DNA of 64,000 nucleotides from Allopusillimonas ginsengisoli (GCF_004153455.1 NZ_SDQE01000006.1:62001-126000), one strand, 5' to 3'; positions 27,371 to 37,002 are shown, counted from the stretch's first letter. Notes: generated by a model from the sequence alone, not told the origin. Numbers and translations: made by a program.

Positions 27371-28291
27371 CTATACCTCGTTGCGCGGGTTGAGGATATC
27401 GCGCAAATGATCGCCCACCAGGTTGATGGCCACCACCACCAGGGCCAACGCCAGCCCGGGAAAGAACGAAATCCAGTAATTGCCCGAAAGCAGGAACTCA
27501 AAGCCATTGGCAATCAACATGCCGAGGGAGGGCTGCGTAACCGGCACGCCCACGCCGAGAAAAGACAGCGTGGCTTCCAGCGCAATCGCATGCGCAAGGT
27601 CGATGGTGGCGATGACCATCAAAGGCGGCACGCAGTTGGGGAAAATATGCCGCCATAGAATGCGATGCCAGGACAAGGACATACATCGGGCCGCTTCGAC
27701 GTATTCGCGATTGCGTTCCACAATCGCGGCGCCACGCGCCGCCCGCGCAAAATACGCCCATTGCACTGCGATCAATGCATAGATAACCTTATCGACGCCC
27801 TTGCCGAGTATGGACAGGAGCACCAGCGCCACCAGTATCGAGGGAAAAGACAGCTGAATATCGACAATACGCATGATGATGGCGTCGATGCGGCCCCCGA
27901 AATACGCCGAAATCAAGCCCGCCGCGGCACCAATCAAAAACGCCACCGACACCGACACCAGGCCAACCACGAGGCTGATGCGCAGACCATAGAGAATGGC
28001 AGACCACACATCGCGCGACTGACCATCGGTGCCGAGCCAGTACGTCAGGCTGCCATCCATATTGGCAGTACCTGGCGGCATTTTGGAGTCCATGATGTCC
28101 AGCGTCGCGATGTCATACGGATTCTGCGGGGCAATCCAGGGCGCGAACACCGCCAGCAATATAAAGATGACGAGCAGCACCAACCCCGCCATCGCCAGTC
28201 TGCTGGAGACGAACTGTGAGACAAACACGCGCCAGAGGCTTTCGTGGGCGGGGAGCGGCAAGGCAACCGCGCTGTCTTCGCTTGCCATCAC
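27371..28291 (-). CDS. Peptide ABC transporter permease (DppC-like)
   Basis: A 306-residue inner-membrane permease with about six helices and the N-terminal extension seen in DppC/OppC proteins. The EAA loop reads EAARCMSLSWHRILWRHIFPN. LGTDGQSRDVWSAILYGLRISL is the family motif upstream. The start codon appears to be GTG directly followed by ATG. It overlaps the DppB-like gene by four bases. Confidence 0.93.
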   Translation of the reverse strand: MMASEDSAVALPLPAHESLWRVFVSQFVSSRLAMAGLVLLVIFILLAVFAPWIAPQNPYDIATLDIMDSKMPPGTANMDGSLTYWLGTDGQSRDVWSAILYGLRISLVVGLVSVSVAFLIGAAAGLISAYFGGRIDAIIMRIVDIQLSFPSILVALVLLSILGKGVDKVIYALIAVQWAYFARAARGAAIVERNREYVEAARCMSLSWHRILWRHIFPNCVPPLMVIATIDLAHAIALEATLSFLGVGVPVTQPSLGMLIANGFEFLLSGNYWISFFPGLALALVVVAINLVGDHLRDILNPRNEV

Positions 28292-29259
28292 GCCCCCTCC
28301 AGCCGCACACGCGGATCCAGCACCGTATAGGCGATGTCCACGATCAGATTAAGCCCCGCTAGAAATACCACGGTCAGCATCAGATAAGCCACCACGACAG
28401 GGCGATCCAGCGTAATGATGGAATCAATCAGCAACTTGCCCATTCCCGGCCAGGAAAAAATGGTTTCCGTCACCACGGCAAATGCAAACACCTGGCCATA
28501 CTCCAGGCCGCCAATGGTCACGATGGGAATCATGATGTTCTTGAGCAGGTGCACGCCCAGCACCCGTTTTTCGCGCAGCCCCTTGGCGCGCGCAAACTTG
28601 ATGTAGTCCTGCGGCAGGCACTCGCGCGTGGCCGCGCGCGTCACGCGGATGATGAGCGCACACTTGGCAACGGCGATCGTGCCCGCGGGCAGGATCAGGC
28701 TTTTAAAACCTTCCCAGTTGAAAACGCTGAGCTGGATAGGGCCGAATGACTCCACCGGCCCTCGTCCGCCTGCTGGCAGCCAGCCCAGCATGACTGCAAA
28801 CAGCATGATAAGCATCAGGCCCACCCAGAAATTGGGCAGCGAAAAGCCCAGCACGGATCCTGTCATGATGGTGCGCGCGCTGGTGCTGCGCGGCTTCAGG
28901 CCTGCATAGATGCCAAGCGGCACGCCTATCAGCACCGACATAAACATGGCCAGCGTCGCCAGCTCCAGCGTGGCGGGCATGCGCTCCAGAATCAGCCTCA
29001 TGGCGGACTCACCCGTCAGGAAGCTGCTGCCAAAGTCCAGATGAACGGCTTTGGACAGGAAAATGCCGTATTGCTGCCACAGCGGCAAATCCAGCCCCAG
29101 GGCCTTGCTGATCGCGGCGCGCTCAGCGTCGGTGGCCTCGGGGCTGGCCAGCATCGACACTGGGTCGCCGATCACATACAGACCGGCGAACACCAGCGCC
29201 GACATCACCAGTACCACCAGCAGCGTTTGCAGTAGACGTCGGACTATCGTTGAAAGCAC
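28288..29259 (-). CDS. Peptide ABC transporter permease (DppB-like)
   Basis: A 323-residue inner-membrane permease with six predicted helices. It begins MLSTIVRRLLQTLLVVLVMS from a GTG at 29259. The EAA loop is KFARAKGLREKRVLGVHLLKN, and FGSSFLTGE and WPGMGKLLIDSI are typical of DppB. It follows the binding-protein gene by 12 bases. Confidence 0.93.
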   Translation of the reverse strand: MLSTIVRRLLQTLLVVLVMSALVFAGLYVIGDPVSMLASPEATDAERAAISKALGLDLPLWQQYGIFLSKAVHLDFGSSFLTGESAMRLILERMPATLELATLAMFMSVLIGVPLGIYAGLKPRSTSARTIMTGSVLGFSLPNFWVGLMLIMLFAVMLGWLPAGGRGPVESFGPIQLSVFNWEGFKSLILPAGTIAVAKCALIIRVTRAATRECLPQDYIKFARAKGLREKRVLGVHLLKNIMIPIVTIGGLEYGQVFAFAVVTETIFSWPGMGKLLIDSIITLDRPVVVAYLMLTVVFLAGLNLIVDIAYTVLDPRVRLEGA

Positions 29260-29271
29260 AGGTGGCCGCCC

Positions 29272-30861
29272 TTACTTGGCCAACGTCATGTCCTGAGCCA
29301 GCGTCATTTGGTCAACCCGGCCTCCATAACGAATGTCCTTCTTCATGGCCCATACAGACAACTCAAACTGCAAGGGCAAAATGCCGTAATCCGACATGAC
29401 CATGGCGCTGGCCTTTTGCAGCAGTTCCGAACGCTTGTCGTCGTCAAGCATCTTGGACGCTTCCATGACGACCTTGTCCATTTCCGGATTCGAATACTTG
29501 CTCCAATTGGTCGTCCCCAACCCTTCCTCCGGATTCTTGGTGACCACCAACGACATCAGCGGATTAAGCATTTCGCCAGACGACGCCGACCAGCCAGCCA
29601 GATAGCTGCTGAAGGCAAACGCGTTGCGTTGCTTGAAAAACACCGGTGGCGCCATGGTTTCGACTTCGGCTTTCACGCCTATGCGCGCCCACATTGCCGC
29701 GACGGCCTGCGCGATGCGCTTGTCGTTGGTGTAGCGACCATCGGGCGACCCGAGCGTCATCGTAAACCCGTCAGGGTACCCCGCCTCGGCCAGCAGTTGC
29801 CTGGCTTTCTCGGGATCCGCCGCCGGCGCCTGAGACAGCTCCTTGGAGGTGCCAAATGCGGGATATGGCAACAGGTTGGCTGCGGGCAGTCCTGCGCCAT
29901 CCATAATGCGCTCGACAATGGCCTTGCGATCCAGCGCCAGCGACAGCGCTTCGCGCACGCGCTTGTCGGCGAGCGGATTCTTGCCGTCGGTGCCCGTCAT
30001 GCCCTTGGGCGGCTCATCCGCCTGATTCAAAGCCAGATAGATAACCCGCACCGAAGGCGTTTCCTGCAAGTACAGGTTCTTGTCCTTCTTCAGGCGCGCC
30101 TGATCGTCGGTGGGAGGGTCCTCGATGACGTCCACATCGCCCGCCAGCAAGGCCGCCACACGCGCGGCAGAATTGGTAATCGGGCGGTATGTGACCTTAT
30201 CCCAGGCCGGTGGCGTGCCCCAGTAATTCTCGTTGCGATCGAGCACGATTTCGGCGCCCCGCTTCCAGGAGACAAACTTGTAGGGGCCGGTGCCGATCAG
30301 GCCATCACCGCGATTGAGCTCCACCGTTGTCTTGCCTTCGGGCGCGGGGCCCGAGGCAGCCTTTTTCGACATGATGGGCACGAGCGACAAATTGGGCAGC
30401 AGGACAGGCGAAGGGCCTTTGGTGGTGATCTTGACGGTATGCGCATCCGGCGCTTCGACCTTTTCTATCGAGCTCAGGTAGAGCGCATAGGACGAGGGAC
30501 TGTTGGGTACCTTGGCCACGCGGTCATAGGTGAACAAAACGTCTTCCGATGTAAAGGGCGTGCCGTCGGAGAACTTCACATCTGGCCGCAGCTTGAATGT
30601 CCAGACATTGCCATCTACCGTCCATGACTCTGCCAGGCAGGCCACTGGTTTGGCGTCCCCATCAGTTCGCACCAAAGGGTCGAAGATGGTTTCGGACATC
30701 TGCGTATTGGGGGTAAGGGAGTGGAATTGAGGATCCATGGAACTCGGTTCCGAGCGCAGGGCAATCGTGAGATCGCGCGCTTGCGCCAGACCTGCATAGG
30801 CGACACAGCTCGCCGCCAATGCCGAGACGAGTAGGGTCCTGCTTATTAGCTTCATAGTCAT
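29272..30861 (-). CDS. Dipeptide/oligopeptide ABC transporter substrate-binding protein
   Basis: Periplasmic solute-binding protein of family 5, 529 residues, first gene of the transporter operon. The signal peptide runs to AQA near residue 28. SMDPQFHSLTPNTQMSETIFDPL and KFSDGTPFTSEDVLFTYDRV are family signatures. ATGs at 30861 and 30855 are both usable behind AGGAAGG. Family-5 proteins bind peptides, glutathione, nickel chelates or other amides, so ligand identity is open. The operon order SBP-B-C-D-F-FGase suggests the ligand is hydrolysed after entry. Confidence 0.92.
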   Translation of the reverse strand: MTMKLISRTLLVSALAASCVAYAGLAQARDLTIALRSEPSSMDPQFHSLTPNTQMSETIFDPLVRTDGDAKPVACLAESWTVDGNVWTFKLRPDVKFSDGTPFTSEDVLFTYDRVAKVPNSPSSYALYLSSIEKVEAPDAHTVKITTKGPSPVLLPNLSLVPIMSKKAASGPAPEGKTTVELNRGDGLIGTGPYKFVSWKRGAEIVLDRNENYWGTPPAWDKVTYRPITNSAARVAALLAGDVDVIEDPPTDDQARLKKDKNLYLQETPSVRVIYLALNQADEPPKGMTGTDGKNPLADKRVREALSLALDRKAIVERIMDGAGLPAANLLPYPAFGTSKELSQAPAADPEKARQLLAEAGYPDGFTMTLGSPDGRYTNDKRIAQAVAAMWARIGVKAEVETMAPPVFFKQRNAFAFSSYLAGWSASSGEMLNPLMSLVVTKNPEEGLGTTNWSKYSNPEMDKVVMEASKMLDDDKRSELLQKASAMVMSDYGILPLQFELSVWAMKKDIRYGGRVDQMTLAQDMTLAK

Positions 30862-31201
30862 GCTGCCTTCCTATGTTATGAGGATACGTTTGCGGAAAAC
30901 TGAGCGAAGTGTCCTACGAAAAAAACCGCGCCATGCCAGGGGCATGGAGCGAGTGTAGCGAGAGGAACTGCGTAAAAAGATAAGTGTTTTCCCGATGAGC
31001 GCATGCCAATCCTGCATTGCCCTATGCCATCGGCGCGTTTGGCACTTGACCGACGGCGGCAGCACCCGATGGATTCCGTTTGTTACACCCGATTGGTCAC
31101 CAAAGCATCGCTGGCGTTACACTAGAGCCTTGTCGGGCGTGAAGCACGCCCCCCGCTTCAAGCGCGTAAAAGCTGAGGCTTGTGCGCAGGAAACCATTGA
31201 T
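30862..31201. promoter_or_regulatory. 340-base divergent gap between the transporter operon and lipA
   Basis: No coding sequence is convincing here. The rightward part has TACACT near 31118-31123, which could be the lipA -10 element, with TTGGTC 19 bases upstream, a long spacer. The leftward promoter for the binding-protein operon must lie close to 30880-30990 but is not clear. A frame extending lipA to 30995 does not look like LipA before 31202. No riboswitch was recognised. Confidence 0.35.
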
Positions 31202-32200
31202 ATGACTACAACTGTTGACCAGCCCGTCCCGCAACCCACCGTGCGTCCGCGCGATACCGCCTACGACCCTACGCAAAAGCAGAAGTCGGGCGACAAAACG
31301 TCGCGCATTCCCATCAAGGTGGTGCAGGCCGAGCGCCTGAAAAAGCCTGAATGGATACGCGTCAAGGCAGCCGCCCCCGGCTCGCGGTTCTACGACATCA
31401 AGAAGATCCTGCGCGAACACAATCTTCATACGGTTTGCGAAGAAGCGTCATGCCCCAATATCGGGGAATGCTTTGGCAAGGGCACCGCCACCTTCATGAT
31501 CATGGGCGACAAGTGCACGCGCCGGTGCCCATTCTGTGATGTGGGCCACGGACGCCCTGATCCCCTGGACGTCGACGAGCCCGTCAATCTGGCGCGCAGC
31601 ATTGCCGCCATGAAGCTGTCCTATGTTGTGATCACGTCCGTTGATCGCGATGACCTGCGCGACGGCGGCGCCGGGCACTTCGTAGAATGCATCCAAAAGG
31701 TGCGCGAGTTGTCTCCCTCTACCCGCATCGAAGTGCTGGTTCCCGATTTTCGCGGGCGTCTGGATCGCGCCCTGGCCATTTTGAACGAAGGCCCGCCCGA
31801 CGTCATGAACCACAACCTGGAAACCGTGCCCCGCCTGTACAAGCAGGCACGTCCGGGCTCAAACTACGAGCACTCGCTCAAATTGCTGGCTGAATTCAAG
31901 TCACTGCATCCAGAGGTGCCCACCAAGTCCGGCCTGATGCTGGGCCTGGGCGAAACCGACGAAGAAATCCTGCAAGTGATGCGCGACATGCGTGCGCACA
32001 ACGTGGACATGCTCACGATCGGCCAATACCTGCAGCCTTCCGAGCATCACCTGCCTGTCTTGCGTTACGCGCATCCCGACACCTTCAAGATGCTGGAGCG
32101 CGAGGCGTATGCGATGGGCTTTACCCATGCGGCGGTCGGCGCTATGGTGCGCTCGTCGTACCATGCGGACGAGCAGGCGCATATGGCAGGCGTCGCCTGA
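31202..32200 (+). CDS. lipA: Lipoyl synthase
   Basis: Radical-SAM enzyme inserting two sulfurs into octanoyl groups on E2 and H proteins. From the ATG at 31202 it has 332 residues. Both iron-sulfur sites are present: the auxiliary cluster cysteines 79, 84 and 90 ([12 protein letters not shown]) and the radical-SAM cysteines 105, 109 and 112 (CTRRCPFC). The C-terminal end has the conserved RSSYHA region supplying the serine ligand. CAGGAAA lies about ten bases before the start. The gene is separated from lipB and inverted relative to it, unlike the dacC-dat-ybeD-lipB-lipA order usual in relatives. Confidence 0.96.
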   Translation: MTTTVDQPVPQPTVRPRDTAYDPTQKQKSGDKTSRIPIKVVQAERLKKPEWIRVKAAAPGSRFYDIKKILREHNLHTVCEEASCPNIGECFGKGTATFMIMGDKCTRRCPFCDVGHGRPDPLDVDEPVNLARSIAAMKLSYVVITSVDRDDLRDGGAGHFVECIQKVRELSPSTRIEVLVPDFRGRLDRALAILNEGPPDVMNHNLETVPRLYKQARPGSNYEHSLKLLAEFKSLHPEVPTKSGLMLGLGETDEEILQVMRDMRAHNVDMLTIGQYLQPSEHHLPVLRYAHPDTFKMLEREAYAMGFTHAAVGAMVRSSYHADEQAHMAGVA

Positions 32201-32288
32201 ATTGACGCTTCCCGCGCCCTAGCCAGCGCTGATCACACTGCATGGCCGCCTGCCAATCGCGCCCGGCACGGCCGTGGTCCTTCCCTGG

Positions 32289-33074
32289 CTAGCGTCCTTT
32301 CCAGACGGGAGGCCGCTTCTGGATAAATGCGTCGATGCCTTCGGCCGCGTCTTCGGCCATCATGTTGTCGGCCATCACCTGGCCGGCATAGTCGTAGGCC
32401 TGCGACAGGTCCATCCCAAGCTGGCGGCGGTACATGGCCTTGCCCATCCGCACCGCCACAGCGCTCTTGCCGCAGATGGCCTCCACCAGGGCGGTTACCT
32501 CGGCATCGAGCTCATCGGCAGGTACCGCGCGATTGATCAGACCGCTTTGCACGGCGTCATCGGCGCTGATGAATTGCCCCGTTACCAGCATTTCAAATGA
32601 TTTTTTCAGCGGCACATTGCGGGTGAGCGCCACCGCAGGCGTCGCGCAAAACAGCCCGACATTAATGCCCGACACTGCAAACCTGGCGGCATGCGATGCT
32701 ACCGCCAGATCGCACGAAGCAACCAACTGGCAACCGGCGGCGGTGGCGGTGCCCTGAATGCGCGCAATGACCGGCACGGGCAGATTGACAATACTCTGCA
32801 TCACGCGCCCGCATTGCGAAAAAAGCTTTCCGTAATATGCGTGATCCGGGTTGGCTCGCATTTGTTTCAGATCGTGCCCGGCACAAAAGGCACGCCCCTT
32901 TCCGGCCAGCACCACACACCGGATATCGTCGTCCGCCGCGACGCTGTCCAGTGCCCGTTGCAGGGCACCCAGCATTTCTTCTGAAAGGGCGTTGAACTGA
33001 TCGGGCCGGTTCAGCGTCAGCGTTACTACGCCATGGTCGTTTGCCACCAATACCAGATCATCGTCTGCTGCCAT
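32289..33074 (-). CDS. Enoyl-CoA hydratase/isomerase family protein
   Basis: A 261-residue crotonase-fold protein. AFCAGHDLKQM and VIARIQGTATAAGCQLVASCDLAVA are the oxyanion-hole and active-site regions. The usual catalytic glutamates are not both evident: the second region reads GLFCATPAVALTRNV, as in ECHDC3-type members, so it may not be a classical hydratase. It is wedged between lipA (convergent) and lipB, 12 bases from the lipB start on the same strand, and may have inserted there. Substrate unknown. Confidence 0.85.
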   Translation of the reverse strand: MAADDDLVLVANDHGVVTLTLNRPDQFNALSEEMLGALQRALDSVAADDDIRCVVLAGKGRAFCAGHDLKQMRANPDHAYYGKLFSQCGRVMQSIVNLPVPVIARIQGTATAAGCQLVASCDLAVASHAARFAVSGINVGLFCATPAVALTRNVPLKKSFEMLVTGQFISADDAVQSGLINRAVPADELDAEVTALVEAICGKSAVAVRMGKAMYRRQLGMDLSQAYDYAGQVMADNMMAEDAAEGIDAFIQKRPPVWKGR

Positions 33075-33086
33075 GCCATGTCTCCC

Positions 33087-33743
33087 TTATGTGTGGATGT
33101 GCGGCATACAGGCTTCGAATGCCTGCGCCAATCGCTCGCCCAGTTGCCAGCCTGCTTCCTCCAGGGTCATTTCAACGCCACAGGATCGCAGGTCAATGGT
33201 TTCGAGCCCTTCATAACCGCAGGGGTTGATCCGCAGAAAGGGGGCCAAATCCATGTCTACATTAAGCGCCAAGCCATGATAGGTACAGCCATTTCGCACT
33301 TTAATGCCCAAGGCGGCAATCTTGGCCAGCTCGCCACGTTTGCCCGGCACATAAACACCCGGCGCCCCGGATTTGCGACAGGCCCCGGTGGCCCCGACCG
33401 TGTCCAGAAAATCAATCAGGACATCTTCAAGCAAGGCGACATATTCCTTGACGAACAGGCCATGGCGGCGCAGATCAACCATGCAATACGCAACCACCTG
33501 GCCAGGGCCATGATAGGTGACTTGTCCGCCACGGTCGGTGCGCACGACATCAATGCCGCCCGGATCGAGTACATGCTCTGGCTTGCCCGCCTGCCCCAGC
33601 GTGTAAACCGGCATGTGCTCGACCAGCCAGATCTCGTCGGGACTGTGGGTGTCACGAGATTCGGTAAAGCCTCGCATCTCGCCCCACACCGGTACATACG
33701 GACTGGGACGCGGCAACCACTTGACCGGAATCGCTTGAGACAC
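33087..33743 (-). CDS. lipB: Lipoyl(octanoyl) transferase
   Basis: Transfers octanoate from acyl carrier protein to lipoyl domains, the step before LipA. It has 218 residues. The catalytic pair is Cys175 in RINPCGYEG and Lys148 in GIKVRNGCTYHGLALNV; RGGQVTYHGPGQ is the acyl-binding motif. It follows the DUF493 gene by 11 bases, as expected for this family of operons. Confidence 0.94.
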   Translation of the reverse strand: MSQAIPVKWLPRPSPYVPVWGEMRGFTESRDTHSPDEIWLVEHMPVYTLGQAGKPEHVLDPGGIDVVRTDRGGQVTYHGPGQVVAYCMVDLRRHGLFVKEYVALLEDVLIDFLDTVGATGACRKSGAPGVYVPGKRGELAKIAALGIKVRNGCTYHGLALNVDMDLAPFLRINPCGYEGLETIDLRSCGVEMTLEEAGWQLGERLAQAFEACMPHIHT

Positions 33744-33754
33744 GACGGTACCCC

Positions 33755-34030
33755 CTACAGCACCATGGAAACCATTTCATGGCCATGCAAGGCACGATAC
33801 AAGGCGTCGAGCTGCTCGCGCGACGTGGCGCGCACGGTAAACGTGAGGCCGATGTAATTGCCATTGCGACTGGGCCGCATCTCGACAGTAGCCGGATCAA
33901 AATCCGGATCGAACTGTTTGACGATCTCTGTGAGCACCTGCGCCAGATCCGGGCGTGACTTGCCCATCACCTTGATGGGGAAGTCGCTGGGATACTCGAT
34001 CAGGGACTCTTCGGGTGGAATTTCTGGCAT
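33755..34030 (-). CDS. ybeD: DUF493 family protein (YbeD-like)
   Basis: A 91-residue ACT-like small protein: PSDFPIKVMGKSRPDLAQVLTEIV and RPSRNGNYIGLTFTVRATSREQLDALYRAL are the DUF493 hallmarks. E. coli YbeD sits between dacA and lipB, the same neighbourhood. Function is unproven; a ligand-sensing or regulatory role in lipoate or cell-wall synthesis is guessed from context. The dat gene ends two bases upstream. Confidence 0.9.
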   Translation of the reverse strand: MPEIPPEESLIEYPSDFPIKVMGKSRPDLAQVLTEIVKQFDPDFDPATVEMRPSRNGNYIGLTFTVRATSREQLDALYRALHGHEMVSMVL

Positions 34031-34032
34031 GG

Positions 34033-34896
34033 CTATAACGCGTCGATGGCGCGGTCGTATGCTGCACGCAGCGTTGTATAAACAGGGCCGGGCACCCCTG
34101 GGCCCACGGGCTTGCCTTCAAAATGAGTGATAGGCAGAATTTCCTTGCTGGCAGAGGTGAGAATGATCTCGTCGGCAATATCGACCTCGGACCGGGCGAT
34201 CGGCCGCGCCTCGAACGCAATGCCCGCTGCGGTGGTCAGCTCTTCGAGCAGCCCATACCGTATGCCTTCAAGGATCAGATTGCTGCGCGGCGGGGCCAGC
34301 AACTTGCCATCTTTGGCGATCCATATATTGCAGGACGAGCCCTCCGTCAGAAAGCCTTCGCGAAACTGCAGCACCTCGTCCACCCCCGCATCAACCGCGT
34401 GCTGCTTGGCCAGGACATTGCCCAGCAATGACACGGACTTGATCTCGCAATGCAACCAGCGAATATCAGGGATGGCCACGGCTGACATGCCCTTTTCCCG
34501 AAGCTCCGCGCCGGGACGCTTAAAGGGTGTAACCATCGCAAAAATGGTGGGTGCCACATTATTGGGAAAGGCGTGTTCGCGCTTGGCCACGCCACGGGTA
34601 ATCTGCAAGTAGACCATACAGTCGCCCTTGCCGGCGCGCGCAATCAGATCAGCGACCAATGCTTCCCACTGGGCAGGCGTCATGTCTGCCTGGATGCCAA
34701 TCGCCGCCAGGCTCCGCGCCAAACGCGCCAGGTGCCCCTCCATGCGAAATGGCTTGCCGTTATATACCGGAACGACTTCATAAATGCCATCACCAAAGAT
34801 AAAGCCACGGTCGAGCACGGAAATCCGGGCATCCGCAAGGCGAACAAACTCGCCGTTCAGGTAGGCAATGCTGTCGTTATCGACATCGGGAATCAT
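34033..34896 (-). CDS. dat: D-amino-acid transaminase (class IV PLP)
   Basis: Class IV aminotransferase of 287 residues, most like D-alanine transaminases that form D-glutamate. GDGIYEVVPVYNGKPFRMEGHLARL, the PLP lysine in HCEIKSVSLLGNVLAKQ, and EVLQFREGFLTEGSSCNIW are visible. The ATG at 34896 follows GAGAG at a normal distance; a longer frame to 34935 is rejected. It lies between dacC and ybeD, a linkage fitting a cell-wall D-amino acid role. A branched-chain aminotransferase is the alternative, but YLQITRGVAKREHAFP favours the D-type. Confidence 0.87.
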   Translation of the reverse strand: MIPDVDNDSIAYLNGEFVRLADARISVLDRGFIFGDGIYEVVPVYNGKPFRMEGHLARLARSLAAIGIQADMTPAQWEALVADLIARAGKGDCMVYLQITRGVAKREHAFPNNVAPTIFAMVTPFKRPGAELREKGMSAVAIPDIRWLHCEIKSVSLLGNVLAKQHAVDAGVDEVLQFREGFLTEGSSCNIWIAKDGKLLAPPRSNLILEGIRYGLLEELTTAAGIAFEARPIARSEVDIADEIILTSASKEILPITHFEGKPVGPGVPGPVYTTLRAAYDRAIDAL

Positions 34897-34951
34897 GATC
34901 TCTCTACACCTCAAAAGGACAACAGGCCGGCCCACCTGGCCGGCCCTGGAA

Positions 34952-36208
34952 TTACTGCATCATCAAACGAATCTTGTCGTAGATCCGCCCAAAGAATCCG
35001 GCCTGCGGCACATCGTCGAGCACATACAAAGGCGTTTCGCGCAGCACCTTGCCATCGAGCGACAGCGAAACCGTGCCGACCTTGGTGCCCTTGGTCAGCG
35101 GGGCAACCAGAGGCTGGGCATACTGCGCAACCGGCGTGACCTCTGCGGCCTTGCCGCGCGGCACTGTGACCCACGTCGCCGTAGGCGTACCCAGGTTGAC
35201 GGTTTCGGCCTCGCCCTCCCACACGCGTGCAGCCACCGCCGGCTTGTCGTTATCCAGCAGTTTGACCGTGTCAAAGTTCTGGAAACTCCAGTTCAGCAGC
35301 TTCAGACTGTTTTCGGTTCGCGCCGCATCGCTGGCCGCGCCGACAACCACCGATACGACACGGCGGCCGTCACGCAGCGCAGTGGAGACGAGGCAATAGC
35401 CGGCGGACTGCGTATGCCCGGTCTTCAGGCCATCGACCGTCGGGTCTGTCCAGAGCAGGCGGTTGCGATTGTTTTGCTTGATGTTGTTATAGGTGTATTC
35501 CTTCTGGCTGTAGTAATGAAGGAACTGGGGAAACCGGGTAACCAGATTGCGCGCCATGATCGCCAGATCATGCACGGTGGTCAGATGCGCTGGCCCCGGC
35601 AGGCCGGTGGAGTTCTCGAAGTGAGTGTCTTTCAGGCCCTGTCTTGCGGCTTCTTCGTTCATCAGGGCGGTAAATGCGCCTTCGCTGCCTGCAACCGCCT
35701 CAGCCAAGGCCACGGTGGCATCATTGCCAGACTGAACAATAACGCCCTTGAGCAGATCGTCGACCGAAACCTGCGTATTGGGCTTGATGAACATGCGCGA
35801 GCCTTCCGTCTTCCAGGCCTTTTCTGACACATTCACCTTCTGGTCCAGGGACAGCCGGTTATTCTCGATGGCATCAAAAATCACATACGCCGCCATGATC
35901 TTCGTCAACGACGCCGGCTCGACCTTTTCGTTTGGATTCTGCGTGGCGATCACCTGGCCGCTTGTGGCATCCAGCGTCAGCCAGGCCTTGGCGGTGAGCG
36001 TGGGCGCGGGCACAGTAGACATCTGCCCGACCGTGGCCAGCTCGCCAGTGGCGGGCGTCGTTACTGCGGAAGCGGCCGGCTCAGGCGCTGACGCGCTTTG
36101 CGCAGAAGCCAGGATAGGCGCCAGGGCAAGCGCTGCGCCAGCAGCCACCTGCGTCAACCGGGAGGATGAAAAGCGGAAAAGTTCTGGGATCATCGGCAAT
36201 ATTGTCAT
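34952..36208 (-). CDS. dacC: D-alanyl-D-alanine carboxypeptidase (PBP5/6 type)
   Basis: Trims the terminal D-Ala from peptidoglycan pentapeptides. From the ATG at 36208 it has 418 residues; ATG at 36193 and a TTG at 36232 are alternatives and none has a clear Shine-Dalgarno site. A signal peptide ends near ASAQ at residue 36. The active site is complete: Ser100-Leu-Thr-Lys103, SGN at about 160 and KTGHTQSAG near 264. A PBP5_C domain and a C-terminal amphipathic helix (AGFFGRIYDKIRLMMQ) anchor it to the membrane. An Ala/Thr/Pro-rich linker of about 35 residues follows the signal peptide. Confidence 0.9.
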   Translation of the reverse strand: MTILPMIPELFRFSSSRLTQVAAGAALALAPILASAQSASAPEPAASAVTTPATGELATVGQMSTVPAPTLTAKAWLTLDATSGQVIATQNPNEKVEPASLTKIMAAYVIFDAIENNRLSLDQKVNVSEKAWKTEGSRMFIKPNTQVSVDDLLKGVIVQSGNDATVALAEAVAGSEGAFTALMNEEAARQGLKDTHFENSTGLPGPAHLTTVHDLAIMARNLVTRFPQFLHYYSQKEYTYNNIKQNNRNRLLWTDPTVDGLKTGHTQSAGYCLVSTALRDGRRVVSVVVGAASDAARTENSLKLLNWSFQNFDTVKLLDNDKPAVAARVWEGEAETVNLGTPTATWVTVPRGKAAEVTPVAQYAQPLVAPLTKGTKVGTVSLSLDGKVLRETPLYVLDDVPQAGFFGRIYDKIRLMMQ

Positions 36209-36221
36209 TAAAAAGAAGGAA

Positions 36222-36866
36222 TCACACCGCAAGCAGCCGCTGCTGCAGCAGGTTTTTGAGCGTCAACAGCTTGCCATGGAAAAAGTGGCTGGCATCCGGC
36301 ACCACCACCACGGGCAATTCGTGCGCGCGGGCAAAATCCATGGCTTCGGAAAGCGGGACAACCTCGTCGGCTTCTCCGTGCACCAGCATCGTATGCTCGG
36401 GCACAGCGATATCGCGAAACCGAAAGCGTTCCACCGCAGAACCGAACAATAATAGCGCATCGGGCACCGTAAGGTTCTGTTCAGCACGGGCGGAGTACAA
36501 CTGGGCCGCGACCGAGGTGCCAAAAGAAAATCCGGCCAACACCCACTTGCCGCCCGCGGCTTGCGGGAACGCCTCTTCGAACTGGCCCACAAGCTGCGCC
36601 ATGTCGCCGGTTTCACCCACCGCCGCATCAAACTCGCCCGCAGACTCGCCCACCCCGCGAAAGTTGGGGCGCACTGCAACCAGCCCGTGTTGCACGCAGG
36701 CTCGCGCAATCGTCGTCACCACCTTGTTGTCGCGCGAACCGCCATGGAGCGAATGAGGGTGCAACACCAGGGCCCAACCGCGCGGCGTATCGCCCGGCAG
36801 GTCGATAATGCATTCAATAGCACCCGCCAGGCCATCGAACGACATTTTCTGGGTACGAACAAGCAT
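36222..36866 (-). CDS. Alpha/beta hydrolase (COG2945-like)
   Basis: A 214-residue cytoplasmic alpha/beta hydrolase. HPHSLHGGSRDNKVV is the oxyanion region typical of COG2945, the nucleophile is Ser114 in AGFSFGTSVAAQ, and the later HGEADEVVPL and DASHFFHGKL supply the aspartate and histidine. It stands 13 bases before the dacC start on the same strand, so the two may be co-transcribed. Substrate unknown. Confidence 0.85.
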   Translation of the reverse strand: MLVRTQKMSFDGLAGAIECIIDLPGDTPRGWALVLHPHSLHGGSRDNKVVTTIARACVQHGLVAVRPNFRGVGESAGEFDAAVGETGDMAQLVGQFEEAFPQAAGGKWVLAGFSFGTSVAAQLYSARAEQNLTVPDALLLFGSAVERFRFRDIAVPEHTMLVHGEADEVVPLSEAMDFARAHELPVVVVPDASHFFHGKLLTLKNLLQQRLLAV

Positions 36867-37002
36867 AATTGACAGCTCACGTTATTAGTAATCAAGTCAG
36901 CGTATTCGGGGAAGGTCCCGAGAACGCGCCCGCAGGCCCGCCCATTTTACGCCAGCCCGCCAACCAGACACCGACCGCCAAGGCGGTTTATCATCGCTAG
37001 CC

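Noticed and set aside
29308-30627. Long open frame on the plus strand opposite the peptide-binding protein gene
   Set aside because: It is a shadow of a GC-rich coding sequence; the translation has no family features, while the minus-strand frame encodes a complete binding protein.
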